A DNA stretch of 64,000 nt from Lachnospiraceae bacterium. GTDB lineage: Bacteria; Bacillota; Clostridia; Lachnospirales; Lachnospiraceae. Shown here piece by piece: positions 48,251-57,168 of this stretch. Both the position numbers and the translations under genes were made by a program. The notes under the pieces were generated by a model. The model had not been told where the DNA came from. It saw only the letters and a list, made by a program, of their open reading frames with translations, and ran no database searches. The stretch spans positions 34,604 to 98,603 of the forward strand of contig CAJTGD010000023.1 in assembly GCA_910575475.1 (NCBI GenBank), given 5' to 3'. Each line of letters begins with the position of its first letter. Position 1 is the stretch's first letter.

Positions 48251-49168
48251 ATGTTTATACTGATTTTTAACCAGCTTGTGAAAATGCTTTTTATAATGAT
48301 TCTCGCATTCCTCTGCTACCGGCTGAAGATCATCAACCAGGAAGGCAACCGGAACCTGTCCAGCCTCCTGCTGACCATTGTCAATCCCTGTCTGATCATT
48401 ACCGTATTCCAGACAGACTATGATACCAGCCTGGTGCAGGGACTGCTGGTTTCCTTTGCCACCGCCACAGCCGCGCATGTGATCGCGATCACGGCCGCCC
48501 ACTTTCTTGTCCGCGAAAAAAATAACCCTGATTTTGAGATCGACCGTTTCGCGGCAGTTTATTCCAACTGCGGATTTATCGGGATCCCCCTTGTGAACAG
48601 CGTCCTCGGCGCAAAGGGGGTTTTCTTTCTGACCGCATATATGACGGTATTCAACGTCCTTTCCTGGACCCACGGCCTGGTGCTGCTGGAAGGAAAGTTT
48701 TCCTTGAAGAAGCTGAAGCAGGGGCTTATGACACCCATCGTCGTATGTACCTTTATCGGGGTCATCCTGTTTTTCCTGCAGATCCGGATTCCCACTCCGC
48801 TCCTTGATTCCATGAATTATATTGCGGATATGAATACCCCTCTTGCCATGATGATCGCCGGACTTTCCGTTGCACAGGCGGACCTGAAAAAAATATTTTC
48901 CCATTTGCGCATTTACTGGGTCAGCTTTTTAAAGCTGTTCGTCGTACCACTTGCCGTGCTGGTGTTTCTTGCGCTGCTCCCGCTTGACCGGGAAGTCGCG
49001 TACACGACCCTGATCGCGTCCGCATGCCCGACTGCGACCACCCTGACCATCATGTGCATCCGCTTTAAGCGCAACTATACCTATGCATCGGAAATTTTTT
49101 CTTTCACTACCGTACTGTCGGTCATCACGATCCCGATCATCACATTTATCGCGGATTTTCTCCTATAA
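48251..49168 (+). CDS. AEC-family (auxin efflux carrier type) transporter
   Basis: This 305-residue protein has about ten predicted helices in two inverted halves, separated by a hydrophilic stretch. The N-terminal helix (NQLVKMLFIMILAFLCYRLKII) and the segments NCGFIGIPLVNSVLG and ACPTATTLTIMC fit the AEC family, whose bacterial members carry organic acids such as malate. It is the last gene of the pduL-yqeY unit and ends at a strong terminator. Confidence 0.88.
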   Translation: MFILIFNQLVKMLFIMILAFLCYRLKIINQEGNRNLSSLLLTIVNPCLIITVFQTDYDTSLVQGLLVSFATATAAHVIAITAAHFLVREKNNPDFEIDRFAAVYSNCGFIGIPLVNSVLGAKGVFFLTAYMTVFNVLSWTHGLVLLEGKFSLKKLKQGLMTPIVVCTFIGVILFFLQIRIPTPLLDSMNYIADMNTPLAMMIAGLSVAQADLKKIFSHLRIYWVSFLKLFVVPLAVLVFLALLPLDREVAYTTLIASACPTATTLTIMCIRFKRNYTYASEIFSFTTVLSVITIPIITFIADFLL

Positions 49169-49174
49169 GCAGAG

Positions 49175-49218
49175 AGCAGCAAAAAAGGATCCCGCCTGAG
49201 GGTTCTTTTTTTGCTGCT
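49175..49218. terminator. Bidirectional intrinsic terminator
   Basis: AGCAGCAAAAAA on the 5' side pairs with TTTTTTTGCTGCT at 49205-49218, and the inner GGATCC/GGGTTC bases extend the stem. It lies between the AEC gene and the convergent hydrolase gene. Confidence 0.85.
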
Positions 49219-49323
49219 ATGTCAGATGTTTGTGTTTATGAAAAGTTATTTCCTAACTTACCGGGCGACGTCCACCTGCTCCGCAAAGGCATGGATTATG
49301 AGATGCCCTTGGGGTACACGGTT

Positions 49324-50169
49324 TTATTCACGTACAAGCGGGAAGGTCATGCAGTGAGGGCCGCCGCCTGCTTTCAGGATCTCTACCAGATCAACCTCTA
49401 CCAGTTCCAGACCCAGCGCACGCAGCTTCTGATTCACGGTCACATTGTTCTTGACTACCATAACCTTGTCATTACCCAGTGCCTGTACGTTGCATCCATG
49501 TCTGAATACCAGTTCGCTGGGTACGTCAATGATCTCAAATCCGCGTTTCTTCAGCATCTTCAGGAAAAAATACGGAAGCTGCTCCGTTGCTGCAACACAA
49601 ACCTTGTCCGCTACAATATTGAAGCACATGTCAAGATGTAGATTTTCCGGCGGACACGGAACCCCAATCACCTGATAGCCGAATTTTTCCATCTGCTCTC
49701 GCAGATTTCTGATCGCGTCAAAATTCGTCCTGTCCACCACACCGATGGCCAGCGTATAATCATCCAGGAACCAGAAATCCCCGCCTTCAAAGTTGCCAGA
49801 GCTACATCTTGCGATGATCGGCACTCCGATCTCTTTGAGCTTCGTCTCATAAATTTCCGACTCTTTCCGGCGGCAGGGTTCACGGAAATGTCCCATGATA
49901 GCCCCCTCAGCCACACAGCCGCCAAAATCACGCGCGAATACCATAAGCGGCTCATCCGGATCCGGAGTCACCTCTACAACCTCTACGCCGTTTGCCTTGT
50001 AGGCCGATACAAATTCGCCCCACTCACGGATGGCAGCCTGACGCTGTGAATCTGTCTCTCCTTTTTCAATCCAGTCACGAGAGATCTCATTGATTGGCTG
50101 CAGCTGAAGATAAGTCGGCGGACACACCATAACTTTCTTCAAAACACTAGTTGAATTTTTTACAAACAT
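49324..50169 (-). CDS. Arginine deiminase/dimethylargininase-superfamily hydrolase
   Basis: This 281-residue amidine hydrolase has the superfamily's catalytic set: Arg80-Asp81 (FARD), Glu128 in EGGDFW, His178 in HLDMCF and the nucleophile Cys273 in GGGPHCMT. These enzymes attack a guanidinium carbon and release ammonia or an amine. It is much shorter than ArcA-type arginine deiminase (about 410 residues) and close in size to DDAH. It is the last gene of an operon with an APC permease, a YjiH-like protein and a carbamoyltransferase, so its product is probably a ureido compound. The substrate is unknown; arginine and methylarginines are candidates. Confidence 0.85.
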   Translation of the reverse strand: MFVKNSTSVLKKVMVCPPTYLQLQPINEISRDWIEKGETDSQRQAAIREWGEFVSAYKANGVEVVEVTPDPDEPLMVFARDFGGCVAEGAIMGHFREPCRRKESEIYETKLKEIGVPIIARCSSGNFEGGDFWFLDDYTLAIGVVDRTNFDAIRNLREQMEKFGYQVIGVPCPPENLHLDMCFNIVADKVCVAATEQLPYFFLKMLKKRGFEIIDVPSELVFRHGCNVQALGNDKVMVVKNNVTVNQKLRALGLELVEVDLVEILKAGGGPHCMTFPLVRE

Positions 50170-50217
50170 TATACTTCCTCCTACTTTTTTTGATTGTTTG
50201 TTATGATAAATGATTTA

Positions 50218-51645
50218 TCATTCCATTTCCCTTGCCTCTCCAAGGATCATCTTCTTCTGCTCCTCCGTACTCAGACTCTTGTCACGCAGCTGGAACAGAA
50301 CGATACCGATCAGGAAAAGTACGACTGTCAGAATATACTCGCTCGGCCAGATGATAGATCCCGGGCTAAACGGAAGCAGTACGGTTCCCAAAATGAAAAT
50401 GCTGCAGATAATTCCAAATACTATAGTCACGTTTCCTCCTGGCATTTTTACCGGCCGTTCGATATCCGGGTACTTGCGCCGCATTACGACTGCTGAAAAA
50501 AACGTTAATATCCACATCACGATCGTCGCTACCGCCGTCACATCGATCAGCGGCAGGAACGTACCCTGCCCAAGGAACGGTGTGATCACCGCAAACGCAC
50601 CAAGGAATAAAATACAGTTGATCGGTACTTTTTTCGAATTGAGCTTCTTGAACGCGGCAGGGATCAGCCCTACATCTGCAAGTCCATACATGATCCTGGA
50701 TGCACCGTAAAGCGTTGAGTTCGACACACCGACAATCCCTACCAGCGCTGCGATCAGCAGTAATATGCCAAAAGCAGGTGTTCCTGTTGCAGATGTGATA
50801 CCATCAATAAACGGAGCCACAAGACCCGTCGCTTCTGTCCATGGGATCAGACCGCTGATACTGATCACGACCAGCGCGTTAAGTGCTACACAGATCACAA
50901 GGCAAAGTACAAGCGCCAGTCCTGCTTTCTTTGCAGTTTTTCCATCCGCTTCCCCTGCACTCTTGGCAACAGTTTCCCAACCGGCGATCGTAAATGTCAG
51001 GACTGCCAGCAGGGAAAGTGAACCCTCTCCTGCAGATTTTGTAGCCGGTATCGTCAAATATTCCGGATTCATATGCAAGAAGCTGACAATAATTCCCAGC
51101 ACAGTGAGAAGTACGATCACCGTAGTCAATACTTTGGAAATAAGCGCCGCAAAATTTGTCCCGTTTGATTGTATCGTAATAATACATATCGCCAAAGCCA
51201 ATCCAATGATGATGGAGGGGATCGTGATCGGATAGCCTCCCACCTCATATAATGTCGGTGCCTGTTTCAAAACCGGGAATAAATAGCCTGCTACCTTCAT
51301 AATGGAAATCGTCTCCCAGCAGAAGATAACGCCGTTCATAATAATCCCTGCCCATGCTGCCATAAAACCGCCGAATTTTCCGAATGCCATATAAGAATAC
51401 ACCAGTTCACCTCCGGAAAGCGGAAACATTGGAATCACTTCCAGGTAGGCAAAAGCCAGCGGTAATTCTACGATCAGACAGAGTATCAACGCCAGTACAA
51501 CATTCCATGGTCCTCCTGCCCTGTCAAGCCATCCTGCTGTCAGAAGCAGCCAGCTCGTCCCGAACATACAGCCAATTCCCATTGCCAGTAATCCAAAAAA
51601 ATTAATGGAGCGATCCATTTTCTCATTCGTTTTCTTTTGATCCAT
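50218..51645 (-). CDS. APC-superfamily amino-acid permease
   Basis: This 475-residue transporter has twelve predicted helices. The first helix carries the APC glycine motif (LLAMGIGCMFGTSWLL), and TFTIAGWETVAKSAGEADG matches the conserved helix 6 region. It probably imports or exchanges the substrate or product of the adjacent deiminase-type pathway, like ArcD/AguD in known systems; that role is inferred. It is flanked by 48- and 18-base gaps in a minus-strand operon. Confidence 0.9.
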   Translation of the reverse strand: MDQKKTNEKMDRSINFFGLLAMGIGCMFGTSWLLLTAGWLDRAGGPWNVVLALILCLIVELPLAFAYLEVIPMFPLSGGELVYSYMAFGKFGGFMAAWAGIIMNGVIFCWETISIMKVAGYLFPVLKQAPTLYEVGGYPITIPSIIIGLALAICIITIQSNGTNFAALISKVLTTVIVLLTVLGIIVSFLHMNPEYLTIPATKSAGEGSLSLLAVLTFTIAGWETVAKSAGEADGKTAKKAGLALVLCLVICVALNALVVISISGLIPWTEATGLVAPFIDGITSATGTPAFGILLLIAALVGIVGVSNSTLYGASRIMYGLADVGLIPAAFKKLNSKKVPINCILFLGAFAVITPFLGQGTFLPLIDVTAVATIVMWILTFFSAVVMRRKYPDIERPVKMPGGNVTIVFGIICSIFILGTVLLPFSPGSIIWPSEYILTVVLFLIGIVLFQLRDKSLSTEEQKKMILGEAREME

Positions 51646-51663
51646 AAAAAACCTCCTCTACTC

Positions 51664-53010
51664 TCAAAAAATTATTTTTGCCATTAAGACCGCCACACAA
51701 AGGGAAATGACCGTTCTCATCAAGAAAATGACAATCAACTTCCAGAGAGGCAGTTCAAATATCTCGCGGTTTTTCAAAATAATAGATCCTGTTTCCGTCA
51801 TATAGATCAGCTGCCCTATAGAAACACTTCCTATAATGAATCGGGTCATCTGGCTCGTAATGCTGCTTCCTGCAACAGCAGGCAGATACATGTCAATAAA
51901 ACCCGTAAGCAATGCCGGAGCCGCTGCTGTAGCCTCAGGAATTTCGAGCAGTGCCAGTATCCATTTCACGGGCATGGAAATCACCTGGATTACCGGCGTA
52001 TATACAGAAACCATGAGAAGCAGAGTTCCATACGCCATCATTGTTGGAAATACTGTGATCAGAAAATCCAGCGCCGTCTGATTACATCTCTTGATAATAT
52101 GTCCAAAATCCGCTTCTCCGGCCTTGTCCGCCCCGCATTTCACAGCCTGCCAAAACAGATGTCCCTTTTCTCTTGTATCATACCGCTTCGGCGCTTCCGG
52201 ATTATAGGTATCCGCAATTTGATTCAGCGGCCAGATTCTGGGTAGAATCAGCGCGCAGAGAATCGTTGTGATCGTTATGCTCAGATAATACGGGCCAAAT
52301 TTATCAATGATGCCCAGTGTCCTTGCAACGATCGTACAAAAGGAAATGGATACGATGGAAAAACAGCTCGCGACAACTGCTGACTCCCTTTTTGTATAAT
52401 AGCCCTCTTGATACTGCATTTTTGTCACAATGACACCGAACGGACCATTCCCAACCCATGAGGCCATACAATCAATGGCGGAATTTCCCGGCAGTGTGAA
52501 CACAGGACGCATCACATTTTTGATCAGTGTGCCGACGAAATCCATCGCTCCGAAATCCATCAAAAATGAAAACAGGTAAAAGGAAACGATATGCCATGCC
52601 GCAAGCGTCAGCATCAGGCTGTACAGCGTACCGCCGGTTGCGCCTGATATAATAAATTCAGGTCCAATCTGAAAAGTACACATAATAAAAAATACGGTTC
52701 CAAGTATGCGTATCACCAGCTTAAACGAAGTCAGTTCATAAGATTCCTTTAGCAGCGGATTCGTATTCAGTGCTTTGATCGGTCTGAACCAGTGTATGAC
52801 TGCCAGGATCGTCCCGGCTGCAAATATTGCAGACAATACATAAGGGAGGACCGGCCCGATGACCGATGTAATGCCATTGGCGATCACTGCAATCAGCAGA
52901 TCACTGTTTCCATTCATCTTGACCGGTATCAAAAATAATATAATTCCAATCAGAGAACACCCCACAAATAAAGAAACATTTTTGATATACCTCGTATTTT
53001 TTTCATTCAT
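51664..53010 (-). CDS. yjiH: YjiH-like membrane protein with nucleoside-recognition (GATE) domains
   Basis: This 448-residue polytopic protein has two Gate-like regions: FQIGPEFIISGATGGTLYSLM with NSAIDCMASWVGNGPFG, and later AAPALLTGFIDMYLPAVAGSSITSQMTRF. This arrangement fits the YjiH family, whose substrate is not established. It sits between the carbamoyltransferase and the APC permease, so a second transport step for this pathway is likely. The ATG at 53010 follows GGGGGGA. Confidence 0.82.
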   Translation of the reverse strand: MNEKNTRYIKNVSLFVGCSLIGIILFLIPVKMNGNSDLLIAVIANGITSVIGPVLPYVLSAIFAAGTILAVIHWFRPIKALNTNPLLKESYELTSFKLVIRILGTVFFIMCTFQIGPEFIISGATGGTLYSLMLTLAAWHIVSFYLFSFLMDFGAMDFVGTLIKNVMRPVFTLPGNSAIDCMASWVGNGPFGVIVTKMQYQEGYYTKRESAVVASCFSIVSISFCTIVARTLGIIDKFGPYYLSITITTILCALILPRIWPLNQIADTYNPEAPKRYDTREKGHLFWQAVKCGADKAGEADFGHIIKRCNQTALDFLITVFPTMMAYGTLLLMVSVYTPVIQVISMPVKWILALLEIPEATAAAPALLTGFIDMYLPAVAGSSITSQMTRFIIGSVSIGQLIYMTETGSIILKNREIFELPLWKLIVIFLMRTVISLCVAVLMAKIIF

Positions 53011-53105
53011 CACCAGTCCCCCCTTTATAGTTAGAGCAAAATCATATGTATTTGACCAAATTATATTGTAATTTACCGCATCTTCCGCAAAAGCTCTGTA
53101 ACTAT

Positions 53106-54044
53106 TTAAAGCGCTACTGCTGCAAGAATTCCTTTCATTGCGTGCATACGGTTTTCACCTTCATCGAAGATCACAGACTGCGGGCATTCCATCACTTCAT
53201 CCGTTACTTCCTCTCCGCGGTGTGCCGGCAGACAGTGCATAAAAATTGCTTCGCTGTCAGCCTTTGCCATAGCATCCATTGTAATCTGGTAAGGCGCGAA
53301 CATTTTATGGTATTTGTCAATCTCTTCCTGGCTATGTCCCATTGCATACTGTGTCATGCCGTATACGATATCAGACCCACGCAGTGCTTCATCAAAGTCC
53401 TGCGTGACCGTGATCTTGGAGCCTGTCTTCTTTGCTCTCTCCTGAGCCATCTCCCAGATTGCCTGATCCGGGAACATTCCTTCCGGGCACGCAATGCTCA
53501 TATCCATGCCAAAGTCTGCACAGAACAGCATCGTGGTATTGCATACATTGTATGGATTGCCTGCATAGCAAAGCTTCAATCCCCTCATTTCGCCCTTCTT
53601 CTCGATGATCGTCATAATATCGGCGATCCCCTGTGTAGGATGTGCGAGGGATGTCAGCCCATTGATCACAGGATGCTTCATCCAGGATGCATATTCGTCT
53701 ACAATCTCCTGTCCAAATGTCCGGATAAACAGACCGTCAAAATATCTGTCAAGAATCCTTGCGGTGTCCTTTAAGGGCTCCCCGCGGTTCGTCTGCAGTT
53801 CGTCCGGCCTTAGATAAATTGTAGTGACACCCAGGTCTGCTGCCGCACGCTGGAAAGCATTTCTTGTTCTGGTAGAATTTTTTTCAAAAAGGGCTGCCCA
53901 TACCTGGCCTTCCAGATAGCGATGCGGCTCTCGTACCGTCCATTTACGCTTGAATTCAAGAGAAAGATCTACAATGTATTGAATCTCCTCCCTGTTAAGG
54001 TCTTTAAAACCTAAAAAGTCTCTGCCTCGAAAATAGTGTCTCAT
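53106..54044 (-). CDS. Ornithine-carbamoyltransferase-family enzyme, probably catabolic
   Basis: This 312-residue carbamoyltransferase has the carbamoyl-phosphate motif STRTR (57-61) and the C-terminal MHCLPAHRGEEV with Cys271. The ornithine-type PVINGLT segment is followed by HPTQ (135-138) rather than the HPCQ usual in ornithine enzymes. The loop that normally reads DVWxSMGQE is replaced by VYGMTQYAMGHSQEE. It is the first gene of an operon with a deiminase-superfamily hydrolase, with a carbamate kinase nearby, which suggests phosphorolysis of a ureido compound to carbamoyl phosphate. The acceptor amine may not be ornithine. Confidence 0.85.
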   Translation of the reverse strand: MRHYFRGRDFLGFKDLNREEIQYIVDLSLEFKRKWTVREPHRYLEGQVWAALFEKNSTRTRNAFQRAAADLGVTTIYLRPDELQTNRGEPLKDTARILDRYFDGLFIRTFGQEIVDEYASWMKHPVINGLTSLAHPTQGIADIMTIIEKKGEMRGLKLCYAGNPYNVCNTTMLFCADFGMDMSIACPEGMFPDQAIWEMAQERAKKTGSKITVTQDFDEALRGSDIVYGMTQYAMGHSQEEIDKYHKMFAPYQITMDAMAKADSEAIFMHCLPAHRGEEVTDEVMECPQSVIFDEGENRMHAMKGILAAVAL

Positions 54045-54092
54045 TTCTTATCTCCTCCTTTGGGTTTTTGTTCATTTCTATTTTCTGAATTT

Positions 54093-54121
54093 ATTATAAA
54101 GTAGCCAAAAGGGAGATACAA
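54093..54121 (-). promoter_or_regulatory. Predicted promoter of the carbamoyltransferase operon
   Basis: TTGTAT (54121-54116), 17-base spacer, perfect TATAAT (54098-54093). The -35 box lies inside the palindrome TACAATTGTA (54117-54126) and abuts the first operator-like dyad. Confidence 0.75.
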
Positions 54122-54169
54122 TTGTACTCAAGCACCTTGTTTCTGCCTCACTTTTGTACTTTTGCACAT
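54122..54169. promoter_or_regulatory. Two operator-like 16-base dyads, 32 bases apart
   Basis: TTGTACTCAAGCACCT (54122-54137) and TTGTACTTTTGCACAT (54154-54169) share 12 of 16 bases and an imperfect dyad (TGTAC, four bases, GCACA). Their starts are 32 bases apart, about three helical turns. They lie between the divergent operon and the PucR-type regulator gene. A related site precedes the carbamate kinase gene. Confidence 0.6.
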
Positions 54170-54190
54170 CCTGAATGTATACGAAAATTC

Positions 54191-54219
54191 TTGACTTTTA
54201 TTTTCTGTTTTTCTACACT
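54191..54219 (+). promoter_or_regulatory. Predicted promoter of the PucR-type regulator
   Basis: TTGACT (54191-54196), 17-base spacer, TACACT (54214-54219). Confidence 0.65.
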
Positions 54220-54258
54220 GAATATACAAAACATCAAAAAAAACAGGAGTATCTAGAA

Positions 54259-55908
54259 ATGAATCTATTATTATCAGATATATTGAAGTTGGAAATCTTT
54301 AATGATTGTAAGATCATAGCAGGAAAAAGCTGTCTCGGCAATGAAGTTTCTTTCGCCACCGTCATGGATGTTCCCGACATTGTAGAATGGCTTCACGGTG
54401 GAGAGATCCTGCTGGCGGCAAAATTGTTCGACTCCTGCGCAAACGCCTCTTTTTTTGTCAGTCTGAAAGAAAAGTCAGTCTCCGCTATCATCACCAAGCC
54501 CAATTACGTCCTGCGCCTGGAACAGCCGCTCATTGACCTGTGCGAGACGATCTGTCTGCCCATCATCGTAGTCCCAAACGAAACCACATGGGGGGACATT
54601 TTAAATCCAATTACACAGCTGATCGCCGAGATCCAATACCAGGCCATCTACCAGTCACAGCTTTTCCACGCCTCCCTGATGAGTTTTATGATTGGCGGAG
54701 ATTCACTCGAATGGTTATGTAATGATATCTATGAGAAGTTTCAAATGTCCATAGCCCTGACAGACAGTAATTTTGCCCTGCTCAGTTCCTCTTCAGACAT
54801 TGTGTGGGAAAATGTCTTCGACATGTTTTCGCTCACCCAGGCCTCCTACACTGCAGTGTTAGGGACAAATATTAAAAGCAAAGGCATTCCTGGGTATATC
54901 TATACTAATGACTACATGCAAAGCATGGACAAAAAAGCCTTTATATTTCCTGTCGTGCAAAATCATATTTCCTATGGCTATATCTTTTATCTAGTTCCCT
55001 CCGGACACAAAGGTTTAAATCCTTCGGAAAGCATGAAGATCGACCAGATATCTCTTGTGCTCGCCCTGGACAATGTCAAGCAGCAGGAGCTCAACAATGC
55101 GGTTCGGAGATTTAACAACCTGTATCTCGACAAAATCATGCATACAGATTCCATCAGTCAGTATGAGCGTGCGAAAATCGAACATTCTTTAAACTGCCAT
55201 CTGCATGAAAATTATTATATAGCCCTTGCCAACCGGATGGACGGGAAAGAAGATATCTATACACAGAGCATGAATGTGTCCCGCCTGTTTCGGAGGATTG
55301 CAGGAGATTCCGGATATTTTAATGATATCCTCTGCTTTGAGCGGGCGACCTACCTGGTCTTTTTTGTTCCGGCAGACTGCGCCGATATCCAGAAATATAT
55401 TGACCGTTTGTATGAGGTATGCAAAAAATATACCGCTACCACAAAGATCGGCATCAGTGAGACCACCCATAATCAGTTTCTCAGAGCTTACAACCAGGCA
55501 TTTCAGACGTTGCAGTATATCGAGACATATGGCAGAAAGCACTGTAGCTTCTATTCAGAATTGGGAATCCTGCGATTTTTTATGGACAAATCCGGCAGCC
55601 TGGATATGGATTTTCTGCTTGAGATGCAGAAGAAATATCTGATCCCGCTGGAGCAATATGATGAAAACAAAAACTCTCAGCTGAAAGAGACCATGATTAA
55701 GTATGTCCTGTCCAACTGCAATCCGTCCAGAACCTTGCAGGAGCTTTATATACACAAAAACACTCTATATGCGAGGCTGAAAAAGATAGAAAAACTATTA
55801 AATATCAGCTTTTCCTCCAATGACGACCTGCTCAATATCCAACTGGTAATCAAAGCAGACCAGCTTCATATTCTGGATAAAACTAACCGAATACTGGCAG
55901 AAACCTGA
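54259..55908 (+). CDS. PucR-family transcriptional regulator
   Basis: This 549-residue regulator has an N-terminal PucR-type ligand-sensing domain (LLLSDILKLEIFNDCKIIAGKSCLGNEVSFATVMDVPD..., about 1-125), a middle region resembling a GGDEF/CdaR-type linker, and a C-terminal helix-turn-helix (CNPSRTLQELYIHKNTLYARLKKIEKLL). PucR proteins activate catabolic genes in response to small nitrogen compounds such as purine breakdown products. It is divergent from the carbamoyltransferase operon and convergent with carbamate kinase, so it is the likely local regulator. The ATG at 54259 follows AGGAG; an upstream in-frame extension overlaps the promoter. Confidence 0.88.
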   Translation: MNLLLSDILKLEIFNDCKIIAGKSCLGNEVSFATVMDVPDIVEWLHGGEILLAAKLFDSCANASFFVSLKEKSVSAIITKPNYVLRLEQPLIDLCETICLPIIVVPNETTWGDILNPITQLIAEIQYQAIYQSQLFHASLMSFMIGGDSLEWLCNDIYEKFQMSIALTDSNFALLSSSSDIVWENVFDMFSLTQASYTAVLGTNIKSKGIPGYIYTNDYMQSMDKKAFIFPVVQNHISYGYIFYLVPSGHKGLNPSESMKIDQISLVLALDNVKQQELNNAVRRFNNLYLDKIMHTDSISQYERAKIEHSLNCHLHENYYIALANRMDGKEDIYTQSMNVSRLFRRIAGDSGYFNDILCFERATYLVFFVPADCADIQKYIDRLYEVCKKYTATTKIGISETTHNQFLRAYNQAFQTLQYIETYGRKHCSFYSELGILRFFMDKSGSLDMDFLLEMQKKYLIPLEQYDENKNSQLKETMIKYVLSNCNPSRTLQELYIHKNTLYARLKKIEKLLNISFSSNDDLLNIQLVIKADQLHILDKTNRILAET

Positions 55909-55982
55909 GACCTTTGGCAACTAAGCAGGCAGACATATGCGCATCTAAAGTGATTGTTTTTTGCACATGAGAACAAAAAAGC

Positions 55983-56026
55983 AGACAAACCGTTCCACCA
56001 AACTTATTTGATAGATCGGTTTGTCT
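55983..56026. terminator. Bidirectional terminator between regulator and carbamate kinase genes
   Basis: AGACAAACCG (55983-55992) and CGGTTTGTCT (56017-56026) form a perfect 10-pair stem with a 24-base loop. On the minus strand CTGCTTTTTTG follows, making it best suited to end the carbamate kinase transcript. Confidence 0.75.
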
Positions 56027-56068
56027 GTTTCTATAGATTCCAGGGGATTCAGAAGCTATTTTTTTCTT

Positions 56069-57019
56069 CTATGCAAATGTAATGACTGTACCTGTCTTTC
56101 CTTCCAATGCCTCAACTGCTTTATCCAAGGAACTGATGATCGCCTTTTTGCCTGGATTGAAACGGACAAACTTCATCGCTGCCTCTACCTTCGGAAGCAT
56201 GCTTCCTGACGCAAACTGGCCTTCCTCAATATATCTTCCTGCCTCTTCTAATGTCAGCGAAGAGAGATCCTGCTGTTCAGGTGTCTTGAAATGAATCGCA
56301 ACCTTCTCTACTTCTGTCAGAATCAGCAGGATATCTGCATTCACCTCTTCTGCTAAAAGCTCCGCGGCAAAATCTTTATCAATCACAGCCGCAACGCCTT
56401 CTGTCGTTCCGTCCGCATTTTCAATTACTGGAATACCGCCACCGCCACAGGTAACCACAATGGTATCCTTCCACAGGGACTTCACTGCATGGATTTCTTT
56501 GATCTTTCTCGGGAGCGGAGAAGGGACCACTCTTCTCCAGCCACGACCTGCATCTTCTTTCATGGCATAGTCCTTTTCCTCCATAAGCGCTTTTGCTTCT
56601 TCCTCTGTATAGAAGGCGCCGATCGGCTTTGTAGGATTCTGGAACGCCAGGTCATTTTTTTCAACGACCATCTGCGTCACCAGAGTAACTACCGGAATAT
56701 TACGGTTCCGTCTGCCCAAGGCATAAGTCAGCGCCTGCTGGAGATGATATCCTATGTACCCCTGGGACATGGCTCCGCATACATCAAAGGGCATGGGAGG
56801 GACCACATCCTTCGCTGCTTCCGAGGAGAGGATGATCCGTCCTACCTGCGGTCCATTTCCGTGAACCACTGCCATCTCATACCCTCTGCTGCTAATCTCT
56901 GCAATATACTCACATGTTCTTTTTACAACCTCCAGCTGGGCCTCTGCTGTCGGCTCGCTCTTTTTTGACTGTAATGCATTTCCACCCAATGCGATCACGA
57001 TCCGTGTTCTGTCACTCAT
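56069..57019 (-). CDS. arcC: Carbamate kinase
   Basis: This 316-residue kinase makes ATP from carbamoyl phosphate and ADP, releasing carbamate that breaks down to ammonia and CO2. The opening RIVIALGGNALQ, VVHGNGPQVG, DVCGAMSQGYIGY and CGGGGIPV are all family motifs and appear intact. The ATG at 57019 is chosen; GTG and TTG codons 9 and 12 bases upstream lie nearer to the AAAGG site and cannot be excluded. It has its own promoter and an operator-like dyad shared with the divergent operon 3 kb away. Confidence 0.94.
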   Translation of the reverse strand: MSDRTRIVIALGGNALQSKKSEPTAEAQLEVVKRTCEYIAEISSRGYEMAVVHGNGPQVGRIILSSEAAKDVVPPMPFDVCGAMSQGYIGYHLQQALTYALGRRNRNIPVVTLVTQMVVEKNDLAFQNPTKPIGAFYTEEEAKALMEEKDYAMKEDAGRGWRRVVPSPLPRKIKEIHAVKSLWKDTIVVTCGGGGIPVIENADGTTEGVAAVIDKDFAAELLAEEVNADILLILTEVEKVAIHFKTPEQQDLSSLTLEEAGRYIEEGQFASGSMLPKVEAAMKFVRFNPGKKAIISSLDKAVEALEGKTGTVITFA

Positions 57020-57054
57020 CTTTGTCACCAAACCTTTCTTTCATCTTTAAACAA

Positions 57055-57083
57055 AGTATAAGTCTCAGAATCACGCTTATCAA
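57055..57083 (-). promoter_or_regulatory. Predicted promoter of arcC
   Basis: TTGATA (57083-57078), 17-base spacer, TATACT (57060-57055). Confidence 0.75.
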
Positions 57084-57114
57084 TTGGACAACAATCCATT
57101 AAAATACATATTCG

Positions 57115-57130
57115 ATGTGCATTTATACAA
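57115..57130 (-). promoter_or_regulatory. Operator-like dyad upstream of arcC
   Basis: On the minus strand TTGTATAAATGCACAT matches the site at 54154-54169 at the outer bases TTGTA and TGCACAT, differing only in the centre. It lies 31 bases upstream of the -35 box. Confidence 0.55.
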
Positions 57131-57168
57131 TGACATCAGCCTCACAATCTGCATTTTCTGAAAAGCAA

